Positions 17,860-24,721 of a stretch of DNA of 39,351 bases are shown one piece after another; position 1 is the first letter of the stretch, and each line of letters opens with the position of its first letter. Below the pieces are notes generated by a model. The model was not told the DNA's origin and made no database searches. It saw only the letters and a list, made by a program, of their open reading frames with translations. Source of the DNA: an uncultured Mycolicibacterium sp. (GTDB taxonomy: Bacteria; Actinomycetota; Actinomycetes; Mycobacteriales; Mycobacteriaceae); assembly GCF_937941905.1 (NCBI RefSeq), contig NZ_CALDGS010000152.1, positions 1 through 39,351 of the forward strand, in the 5' to 3' direction. Both the position numbers and the translations under genes were made by a program.

Positions 17860-18972
17860 TCAGGCTCCGATCCGTTCGATGTAGCGCTCGCGGTGGGTGG
17901 CCGGCGCGCCGAACAGCTGTGCGTCGGTGCGGGCCCGGCGCAGGTACAGGTGCGCCGGATGCTCCCAGGTGAACCCGATCCCGCCGTGCACCTGGATGTT
18001 GTTCGCCGCGACGAAGACGTAGGCGTCCGAGCAGAACGCCTGCGCCAGCGCCAGGTCGGTCAGCCGGTTCGGGGCGTCGGCGGCGAACGCCGCCGCGACG
18101 TGGCGGGCCGCCGAGCGGGCCGACTCGGCCTCCAGCAGCAGGTCGGCGCACATGTGCTTGATCGCCTGGAAGCTGCCGATGGCGCGGCCGAACTGGTAGC
18201 GGGTCTTGGCGTAGTCGACCGCCATCCGCATGGCCCGGTAGGCGCCGCCGGCCTGCTCGCCGACCAGCGCGATCGCCGCACGGTCCAGCGCGTCGGCGAG
18301 CGCCTCGGCACCCTGGCCGGTCCGGCCGACCAGGCGGGCCGGGGCGTCGGTGAACACCACGCGGCCCTGCTTGCGGGTCTGGTCGACGGTCTCCAGCGGG
18401 TGCACGGCCAGCCCGTCGGCGCCCTTGTCCACGGCGAACACCGCCGGCCCGGCGTCGGTGGCCGCCAGCACGTAGTACACGTCGGCCGGCAGCGGGTCGA
18501 GCACGAACGACTTCTCGCCGCTGACCGCCCAGCCGTCGCCGGCCGGGCGGGCCGTGGTGGCCGGCGCCGCCGGGATCAGCGTGGACGAGCTGCCCTCGGC
18601 GTAGGCCACGGTGGCGATGAGCTCGCCGGCGGCGATCCGGGGCAGCACGGCCCGCCGCTCCTCGTCGGCGTCCAGGGCGGCCAGCAGGTACGGCGTCAGC
18701 ACCGCGGCGGCCAGGTAGGGCCCGCACATCAGGGCTGCGCCCATCTCCTCGGAGACCAGCCCCAGCTCGACCGGGCCGGCACCGGAGCCGCCCAGTTCCT
18801 CCGGGATCACCAGCCCGAGCAGGCCCATCTCGGCCAGCTCGCGCCACAGGTCGGGATCATGGCCGGTCTCGGTGGCCATCAGCTCGCGGATGCGCTGCTC
18901 GGGGCAGCGCTTGGCCAGCAGGTCGGCGACCGCGTCCCGCAGGGCCAGCTGTTCGTCGGAAAAACATGACAC
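17860..18972 (-). CDS. Acyl-CoA dehydrogenase-like partner subunit of the FadE pair
   Basis: A 370-residue ACAD-fold protein of the FadE28-like type. N-terminal helices (DEQLALRDAVADLLAKRCPE), the beta-domain turn WAVSGEKSFVLDP and the C-terminal NNIQVHGGIGFTWEHPAHLY are recognisable. No EGT-type glutamate is present, so it probably supplies FAD-binding residues and structure rather than the base. The start is GTG 18972. An ATG at 18967 is out of frame. CATACT ends six bases before the GTG, so the mRNA is probably leaderless. A palindrome covers the start and -10. It is first in a two-gene unit with the catalytic subunit. Confidence 0.88.
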   Translation of the reverse strand: MSCFSDEQLALRDAVADLLAKRCPEQRIRELMATETGHDPDLWRELAEMGLLGLVIPEELGGSGAGPVELGLVSEEMGAALMCGPYLAAAVLTPYLLAALDADEERRAVLPRIAAGELIATVAYAEGSSSTLIPAAPATTARPAGDGWAVSGEKSFVLDPLPADVYYVLAATDAGPAVFAVDKGADGLAVHPLETVDQTRKQGRVVFTDAPARLVGRTGQGAEALADALDRAAIALVGEQAGGAYRAMRMAVDYAKTRYQFGRAIGSFQAIKHMCADLLLEAESARSAARHVAAAFAADAPNRLTDLALAQAFCSDAYVFVAANNIQVHGGIGFTWEHPAHLYLRRARTDAQLFGAPATHRERYIERIGA

Positions 18973-18984
18973 GTGTCAAGTATG
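18964..18984 (-). promoter_or_regulatory. FadE-pair promoter with palindromic operator
   Basis: Read on the minus strand, CATACT (18984-18979) is the -10 box and ACTTGACACGTGTCATGT (18981-18964) is a palindrome with a perfect 12-base core TGACACGTGTCA. It spans the -10, the presumed +1 and the GTG start. It matches the fadD4 operator at 15 of 18 positions. A bound protein here would block initiation directly. Confidence 0.65.
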
Positions 18985-19005
18985 GCCTGTGACGGGTGTG
19001 CCTCG

Positions 19006-19905
19006 TCACGAGGTTGGGTGAAATACGTCGCGGAGCATCGCGCACTGGCTGGCGAAGAACGCCCGCGAGACCGCCGCACCCGGCCGGATCGCGTCGAAAC
19101 CGTGGAACGCGCCGGGCACCACCTCGACCGTGCAGGGCACCCCGGCGGCCCGCAGCCGCCGGGCGTACTCGAGGTCCTCGTCGTGGAACAGGTCCGCCGT
19201 GCCGACCCCGATCCAGGCCGGCGGCAGCCCGCGCAGATCGCTGCGGCGGGCCGGCACCGCGACCACCGGGTCGGCCTCGCCCAGGTAGGCCGACCAGCCG
19301 AAGGCGTTCGCGGCCCGGTTCCACAGCCGGTGCCCGGGCCGCTCGGCGTCCGGGCGGTCGTTGGTGCGGTCGTCGAGCATCGGGTAGACCAGCAGCTGCG
19401 CGGCCGGGCGCAGTTCGCCGCGGTCGCGGGCCAGCAGCGCCAGCGCGGCCGCCAGCCCGCCGCCGGCGCTGGCCCCGCCGATCGCCACCCGGGCCGGATC
19501 CACCCCCGGCAGCCGGATCAGCCAGGCCAGCGCGGTGTAGCAGTCCTCCAACGGCGCCGGGTAGGGGTGCTCGGGGGCGAGCCGGTACTCGACCGCGGCC
19601 ACCGTGGCGCCCAGCGCGCGGGCGTAGCGCCGGCACCAGCCGTCGTCCTGGGCGGCGCTGCCCATGACGTAGCCGCCGCCGTGGATCCACAGCAGCGCCG
19701 GGCCGGGCCGGTCGGCGTCCGGGGCGCCGAACAGCCGGATGCCCACCCCGCTGGGCAGGGTGAGCAGCTGTGCGTCGGCCGGCCGGCGCCGCTGCAGTCG
19801 CCGGCCGGCCAGCCGGACCAGCGGCAGCGTGGCGGGGCCGACGACCCGGCGCGGCAGCAACCGGGCCACGGTGCGCAGTTCGGGGTGGATGTCGGTGTCG
19901 GGCAT
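19006..19905 (-). CDS. lipW: Alpha/beta-hydrolase esterase/lipase, LipW type
   Basis: A 299-residue esterase of the hormone-sensitive lipase family, close to LipW (Rv0217c, about 302). The oxyanion motif HGGGY is at 75-79, the nucleophile elbow GASAGG at 144-149 (Ser146), the acid in GTADLFHDED and the His in GAFHGFD. No signal peptide is seen, so it is probably cytosolic. ATG 19905 follows AGGGAAG. It lies 29 bases downstream of the lipC-like gene and 33 bases upstream of the FadE-pair start, all on the minus strand. It likely hydrolyses short or medium acyl esters feeding the nearby beta-oxidation genes. Confidence 0.92.
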   Translation of the reverse strand: MPDTDIHPELRTVARLLPRRVVGPATLPLVRLAGRRLQRRRPADAQLLTLPSGVGIRLFGAPDADRPGPALLWIHGGGYVMGSAAQDDGWCRRYARALGATVAAVEYRLAPEHPYPAPLEDCYTALAWLIRLPGVDPARVAIGGASAGGGLAAALALLARDRGELRPAAQLLVYPMLDDRTNDRPDAERPGHRLWNRAANAFGWSAYLGEADPVVAVPARRSDLRGLPPAWIGVGTADLFHDEDLEYARRLRAAGVPCTVEVVPGAFHGFDAIRPGAAVSRAFFASQCAMLRDVFHPTS

Positions 19906-19934
19906 CTGGTCGCTTCCCTGTCGTCGCGGTCGGG

Positions 19935-21173
19935 TCAGCCGGCCGTGGGGCCGCGCCGGGTGGCGTGCACCCAGGACAGGAACCGCTCCACCGCCTCGGC
20001 GGTGTAGTGGCCGCGCGGTGAGCCGAAGAAGTCGAAGGCGTGCTGGGCGTGCGGGATCTCGGCGTAGGCCACCGGCGCGCGGGACACACGGCGCAGCGCG
20101 GCGACGAACTCGCGTGCCTCGCCGACCGGGATGAGCGAGTCGTCGGTGCCGTGCAGCACGAAGAACGGCGGGGCGTCGGGCCGCAGCCGTCGGATCGGGG
20201 AGGCGTCCAGATAGACCTGGCGGGCCCGGGTGATCGGCACGCCGACCACCAGCCGCTGCAGGAACGCCATGAACTCGCGCCGGCCGGTGCCGCGGCCGCT
20301 GTACCAGTCGTAGCGGCCGTAGATCGGCACCGCGGCGATCACCGAGGTGTCGGCGTCCTCGAAACCGGGCTGGTACTGCGGGTCGTCCGGGGTGAGGGCG
20401 GCCAGCGCGGCCAGGTGGCCGCCGGCCGAGCCGCCGGTGATCGCCACCGTGTCCGGGTCGCCGCCGTAGTCGGCGATGTTGGCCTTGATCCAGGCCAGGG
20501 CGCGCTTGACGTCGACGATGTGGTCCGGCCAGCGGTGCCGCGGGCTGACCCGGTAGGCGATCGACACGCACACCCAGCCGCGCTCGGCCAGCCGGCTCAG
20601 CAGCGGATAGGCCTGCGGCCGGCGCATCCCGATGGTCCACGCCCCGCCCGGAACCTGCAGCAGCACCGGTGCTTTCGCATCCGGCGGCAGGTCGGCCCGG
20701 CGCCAGATGTCGGCGAGGTTGGCCCGGCCGTGCGGGCCGTAGCGCACCACCGACTGCCGGGTGACGTAGCGGCGCCGGGCCCGCATGGTGCGCAGCACCC
20801 CGCCCGGGCGCCGGTAGCGTTGCGCCGGCTGCGATCCGGCCGCCACCGCGCGGTAGTCCGGGCCCAGCGTCTCGCGCAGGCCGGCCTCGAAACAGGGCTC
20901 GGAGTCGATGTTGCGCCGGATGATCAGCCCCAGCAGTGCCCAGGAGATCACGGTGAGCGCCAACGCGATTCGGCCCCGGGTACCGGCGAAGTCGCCCCGG
21001 CGGCCGCGGCGCAGCGCGTCGAGCACCGAGGCCGTCAGGTAGACCGGCGCGGCCTCGCTGGTGGGCCAGCCGAAGGCGAACACGCCGATCGTGGCGTAGC
21101 CCCGGCGGGCCAGCGGGCGAACCCCGTTGGCGGCGTTGGCCAGTTCCAGCACCGCGCGCAGCAGCACCCGCAT
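19935..21173 (-). CDS. lipC: Alpha/beta-hydrolase esterase/lipase, LipC type
   Basis: A 412-residue hydrolase. Residues 1-130 contain a hydrophobic helix (about 68-86, IALALTVISWALLGLII), which suggests membrane attachment. The hydrolase domain starts around 140. The oxyanion motif is VPGGAWTIG (174-182), with Pro in place of the usual His of HGGGW; the nucleophile is Ser249 in GGSAGGH. Acid and base are in HGTDDSLIP and HAQHAFD. Length and layout fit LipC (Rv0220, about 403). ATG 21173 has GGGAAGGGG upstream. It is divergent from echA1 and heads a unit with lipW; in M. tuberculosis these two genes are not adjacent in this orientation (from memory). Confidence 0.88.
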   Translation of the reverse strand: MRVLLRAVLELANAANGVRPLARRGYATIGVFAFGWPTSEAAPVYLTASVLDALRRGRRGDFAGTRGRIALALTVISWALLGLIIRRNIDSEPCFEAGLRETLGPDYRAVAAGSQPAQRYRRPGGVLRTMRARRRYVTRQSVVRYGPHGRANLADIWRRADLPPDAKAPVLLQVPGGAWTIGMRRPQAYPLLSRLAERGWVCVSIAYRVSPRHRWPDHIVDVKRALAWIKANIADYGGDPDTVAITGGSAGGHLAALAALTPDDPQYQPGFEDADTSVIAAVPIYGRYDWYSGRGTGRREFMAFLQRLVVGVPITRARQVYLDASPIRRLRPDAPPFFVLHGTDDSLIPVGEAREFVAALRRVSRAPVAYAEIPHAQHAFDFFGSPRGHYTAEAVERFLSWVHATRRGPTAG

Positions 21174-21197
21174 CCGCGCCCCCTTCCCGGATTCGGC

Positions 21198-21251
21198 GTG
21201 GTTCCGAAGTGGTTCCGAACCGGCAGCATACTGAGAACCTTTCGGTAGCAT
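21198..21251. promoter_or_regulatory. Divergent lipC / echA1 control region with 11-bp tandem repeat
   Basis: GTGGTTCCGAA occurs twice head-to-tail (21198-21208 and 21209-21219). The second copy extends to GGTTC-C-GAACC, a small inverted repeat. TAGCAT (21246-21251) is a -10 box ending seven bases before GTG 21259 of echA1, fitting a leaderless mRNA. The repeats lie about 40-60 bases upstream of that start, suitable for a regulator. Confidence 0.5.
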
Positions 21252-21258
21252 CACCCGG

Positions 21259-22038
21259 GTGACCGATGCAGCCACCAGCGGCGAGCCCGTGCTCGTCGAG
21301 CAGCGTGACCGGATCCTCATCATCACCATCAACCGCCCGGAGGCGCGCAACGCGGTCAACGCCGCGGTGAGCCGCGGCCTGGCCGACGCCATGGACCGCC
21401 TCGACGACGACCCGGGCCTGTCGGTCGGCATCCTCACCGGCGCCGGCGGCACCTTCAGCGCCGGGATGGACCTCAAGGCCTTCGCCCGCGGCGAGAACGT
21501 CGCCCTCAAGGGCCGCGGGCTGGGCTTCACCGAGCGGCCGCCGGCCAAGCCGCTGATCGCCGCGGTGGAGGGCTACTGCCTGGCCGGCGGCTGCGAACTG
21601 GCGCTGGCCACCGACCTGATCGTGGCCTCGCGCGAGTCGGCGTTCGGCATCCCGGAGGTCAAGCGCGGCCTGGTCGCCGGCGGCGGCGGGCTGCTGCGGC
21701 TGCCGCAGCGCATCCCGTACGCGGTCGCCATGGAACTGGCCCTCACCGGCGACAGCCTGTCCGCCGAGCGGGCCCACGCGCTCGGGCTGGTCAACAAGCT
21801 CGCCGAACCCGGCAGGGCGCTCGAGGCGGCGATCGAGCTCGCCGAGCGGATCACCGCCAACGGTCCGCTCGCGGTGGCCGCCACCAAACGGATCATCGTC
21901 GAGTCCCGGGACTGGAGCTCGGCGGAGATGTGGCACAAGCAGGCCGAGATCTTCCTGCCGGTGTTCGCCTCCAACGACGCCAAGGAGGGCGCGATCGCGT
22001 TCGCCGAGAAGCGCGCCCCGCGCTGGACCGGCACCTGA
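21259..22038 (+). CDS. echA1: Enoyl-CoA hydratase/isomerase, EchA1 type
   Basis: A 259-residue single-domain crotonase, near the 262 of EchA1 (Rv0222). It opens with ILIITINRPEARNAVN, has the oxyanion loop TFSAGMDLKAF, the first catalytic Glu in AGGCELALATD and the second acidic position in IPEVKRGLVAGGGG. The C-terminal helices (NDAKEGAIAFAEKRAPRW) are complete, unlike in the fadD4-linked crotonase. It hydrates trans-2-enoyl-CoA to the 3-hydroxy product. GTG 21259 is used, with a -10 box seven bases upstream. The broken RibD/DHFR gene begins 11 bases after its stop. Confidence 0.94.
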   Translation: MTDAATSGEPVLVEQRDRILIITINRPEARNAVNAAVSRGLADAMDRLDDDPGLSVGILTGAGGTFSAGMDLKAFARGENVALKGRGLGFTERPPAKPLIAAVEGYCLAGGCELALATDLIVASRESAFGIPEVKRGLVAGGGGLLRLPQRIPYAVAMELALTGDSLSAERAHALGLVNKLAEPGRALEAAIELAERITANGPLAVAATKRIIVESRDWSSAEMWHKQAEIFLPVFASNDAKEGAIAFAEKRAPRWTGT

Positions 22039-22048
22039 GCCGGCCGGC

Positions 22049-22586
22049 GTGGCACCGGTCTACTTCGCCGGTCTACTTCACCGCCGCCAGCCTGGACGGG
22101 TTCATCGTCGACGAGCACGACAGCCTGGACTGGCTGGTGCACCGCGACATCGACCCGGACGCCCGGTTCGGCTACCGGGACTTCGAACGCACCGTGGGTG
22201 CGCTGGTGCTCGGGTCGGCCACCTCCGAGTGGATCCGCGCCAACCAGCCCGGCCCGTGGCCGTACGCGGTGCCGACCTGGGTGCTTACCGGCCGGCCGGG
22301 GATCGTCGCCGACGGCCACCCGGTGCGGCCCTTCGCCGGGCCGGTCGGCGAGCTGCACCCGCGACTGCTGGCCGCGGCGGGGCAGCGGAACGTGTGGGTG
22401 ATGGGCGGCGGCGACGTGGCCGCCCAGTTCGTCGCCGCCGGGCTGGTGGACGAGCTGATCGTCGGCTACGCCCCCTGCACGCTGGGCGCGGGCCGGCCGC
22501 TGCTGCCCGCCCGCTCGGAGTGGGTGCTCGCCGAGTCCGGCGTCAACGGGGCGTTCCTCTGTGCCCGATACACCCGCCGCCGCTGA
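22049..22586 (+). pseudogene. RibD/dihydrofolate-reductase-family gene with 5' frameshift
   Basis: The body encodes a small NADPH-dependent reductase-fold protein: FTAASLDGFIVDEHDSLDWL near the N-terminus, VWVMGGGDVAAQFVAAGLVD and ELIVGYAPCTLG further on. No ATG, GTG or TTG fits that frame. GTG 22049 is in another frame and reads VAPVYF before hitting a 13-base tandem duplication (copies start at 22055 and 22068). Removing one copy restores one reading frame of 174 codons. So either the gene is inactivated in this strain or the assembly is wrong here. Function of intact homologues is generally unknown. It follows echA1 closely. Confidence 0.75.
22055..22079 (+). repeat. 13-bp tandem duplication disrupting the reductase gene
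   Basis: CCGGTCTACTTC occurs at 22055-22066 and 22068-22079, a period of 13 bases. Thirteen is not a multiple of three, so it shifts the frame six codons into the gene. Confidence 0.9.
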
Positions 22587-22635
22587 TCGCGCTCACTAGG
22601 CTCGAACGCGACACCACCGGCGGAAGGGACGGGTG

Positions 22636-24465
22636 ATGGGGCACTACAAGAGCAACGTGCGTGACCTCGAGTTCAACCTGTTCGAGGTGTTCGACCTGGG
22701 CAAGGTGCTCGCCGGCGGCGGTTACGGCGACCTCGACGCCGACGCGGTGCGCGAGATGCTGCACGAGGCGGCCCGGCTGGCCGAGGGCCCGGTGGCCGAG
22801 TCCTTCGCCGAGACCGACCGGCACCCGCCGAGCTTCGACCCGGAGACGCACACCGTGTCCATTCCCGAGCCGTTCAAGGCCTCGCTGCGGGCCTGGCAGG
22901 CCGGCGAGTGGTTCCGGGTGGGCCTGCGCGAGGAGGTCGGCGGGGTGCCCGCCCCCGCGGTGGTGTCCTGGGCGATCAACGAGTTCGTGCTCGGCGCCAA
23001 CCCGGCGGTCTTCATGTACATGGCCGGCCCGCAGATGGCCAACATCGTCTACGGCATCGGCAACGAGCAGCAGCGGCACTGGGCCTCGCTGGCGGTGGAG
23101 CGCGGCTGGGGCGCGACGATGGTGCTCACCGAGCCCGACGCCGGCTCCGACGTCGGCGCGGGCCGCACCAAGGCCGTCCCGCAGCCGGACGGCACCTGGC
23201 ACATCGACGGGGTCAAGCGGTTCATCACCAACGGCGACACCGACGACCTGTTCGAGAACATCCAGCACATGGTGCTGGCCCGGCCCGAGGGCGCGGGCCC
23301 GGGCACCAAGGGGCTGTCGCTGTTCTACGTGCCGAAGTACCTGTTCGACCCGGAAACCGGCGAACCCCGGGAACGCAACGGGGTCTACGTCACCGGCCTG
23401 GAACACAAGATGGGGCTGAAGGCCTCGGCCACCTGCGAGCTGACCTTCGGCCAGCACGGCCGGCCCGCGGTTGGCTGGCTGGTCGGCGACGTGCACAACG
23501 GCATCGCGCAGATGTTCCACGTCATCGAATACGCGCGAATGTTCGTGGGCACCAAGGCGATCGCCACGCTGTCCACCGGCTACCTGAACGCGCTGGAGTA
23601 CGCCAGGACCCGGGTGCAGGGCGCGGACATGACCCAGATGACCGACAAGACCGCGCCGCGGGTGACCATCATCCACCACCCCGACGTGCGGCGGGCCCTG
23701 ATGGTGCAGAAGGCCTACGCCGAGGGGCTGCGGGCGCTGTACCTCTACGCCGCCGCGCACCAGGACCCGGCGGTGGCGGCGGCGGTCTCCGGTGCCGACG
23801 CCGACCTGGCCGAGCGGGTCAACGACCTGCTGCTGCCGATCGTGAAAGGCGTGGGCTCCGAACGGGCCTACGAATGCCTGACCGAGTCGCTGCAGACCTT
23901 CGGCGGGTCGGGGTACCTGCAGGACTACCCGGTCGAGCAGTACATCCGCGACGCCAAGATCGACTCGCTGTACGAGGGCACCACCGCGATCCAGGCGCAG
24001 GACTTCTTCTTCCGCAAGATCGCCCGCGACCAGGGCGTCGCGCTCGGCCACGTCGCCGGGCGGATCCAGCGGTTCCTCGACGCCGCCGACGCCCGGCCGG
24101 AACTGGCCGCCGAGCGGGCCCGGCTGGCCACCGCGCTGGCCGACGTGCAGGCCATGACCGGCACGCTCACCGGCTACCTGCTCGGCGCGCAGCAGGACGC
24201 CCGGCAGCTGTACCTCATCGGGTTGCACTCGGTGCGGTTCCTGATGGCCGCCGGCGACCTGCTCATCGGCTGGCTGCTGCTGTGGCACGCCGAGGTGGCG
24301 CTGGCCGCACTCGACCGCGACCCGGCCGACCGGGCGTTCTACCAGGGCAAGGTGGCGGCGGCGAAGTTCTTCGCCAACACCGTGCTGCCCCGGCTGAGCG
24401 CGGACCGGGCCGTCGTCGAGTCCGCCGACCTGGCCCTGATGGGGGTCGACGAGGCCGCCTTCTGA
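22636..24465 (+). CDS. Long acyl-CoA dehydrogenase, FadE5 type
   Basis: A 609-residue ACAD with the opening HYKSNVRDLEFNLFEVF that marks the FadE5 subfamily (FadE5, Rv0244c, about 611 residues). The flavin loop is MVLTEPDAGSDVGAGRTKA, and the catalytic base is Glu447 in LYEGTTAIQAQ. The extra ~150 C-terminal residues form a second helical domain (AERARLATALADVQAMTG onward), usual for this subfamily. ATG 22636 has GGAAGGG at seven bases; a GTG directly in front (22633) is less well spaced. FadE5 proteins handle a broad range of straight acyl chains. I give no symbol because it lies outside the usual fadE5 locus and may be a paralogue. Confidence 0.93.
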   Translation: MGHYKSNVRDLEFNLFEVFDLGKVLAGGGYGDLDADAVREMLHEAARLAEGPVAESFAETDRHPPSFDPETHTVSIPEPFKASLRAWQAGEWFRVGLREEVGGVPAPAVVSWAINEFVLGANPAVFMYMAGPQMANIVYGIGNEQQRHWASLAVERGWGATMVLTEPDAGSDVGAGRTKAVPQPDGTWHIDGVKRFITNGDTDDLFENIQHMVLARPEGAGPGTKGLSLFYVPKYLFDPETGEPRERNGVYVTGLEHKMGLKASATCELTFGQHGRPAVGWLVGDVHNGIAQMFHVIEYARMFVGTKAIATLSTGYLNALEYARTRVQGADMTQMTDKTAPRVTIIHHPDVRRALMVQKAYAEGLRALYLYAAAHQDPAVAAAVSGADADLAERVNDLLLPIVKGVGSERAYECLTESLQTFGGSGYLQDYPVEQYIRDAKIDSLYEGTTAIQAQDFFFRKIARDQGVALGHVAGRIQRFLDAADARPELAAERARLATALADVQAMTGTLTGYLLGAQQDARQLYLIGLHSVRFLMAAGDLLIGWLLLWHAEVALAALDRDPADRAFYQGKVAAAKFFANTVLPRLSADRAVVESADLALMGVDEAAF

Positions 24466-24497
24466 CCCGGCTGTCGGGCGGAAGAGCGCAATAAAGA

Positions 24498-24532
24498 ACG
24501 CCCGCCACCGCATCGGGGCAGATGGCGGGCGT
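24498..24532 (+). terminator. Hairpin downstream of the FadE5-type gene
   Basis: ACGCCCGCCA (24498-24507) pairs perfectly with TGGCGGGCGT (24523-24532) around a 15-base loop. It starts 33 bases after the gene stop. No U-tract is present. Confidence 0.6.
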
Positions 24533-24667
24533 CCGGGCAGGGACGCACGGGACGTGGGGGATGGCCGACCCGGCGTCCGCGGTGCTCATGCGGTCACTGA
24601 CACCCGCGCTTCCTGGGTGCGGCAGGCCGGCTCACGACCCCCATCCTGCCGTGCGACGGGGCGGGGC

Positions 24668-24714
24668 GGTCGGCAACCGGATGAGAAAACTCTCATCGAA
24701 ACCGGTTGCCGACC
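24668..24714 (-). terminator. Two-tier hairpin after the aldehyde dehydrogenase gene
   Basis: GGTCGGCAACCGG (24668-24680) pairs perfectly with CCGGTTGCCGACC (24702-24714). Inside, ATGAGA (24681-24686) pairs with TCTCAT (24691-24696) around AAAC. It lies eight bases past the minus-strand aldehyde dehydrogenase stop and faces the convergent FadE gene. About 135 bases between the two hairpins hold no gene. Confidence 0.8.
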
Positions 24715-24721
24715 CCCGCGG

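Noticed and set aside
18965..18967. ATG at 18967 as start of the FadE partner subunit
   Set aside because: It is not in frame with the protein; GTG 18972 is, and has a suitable -10 box.
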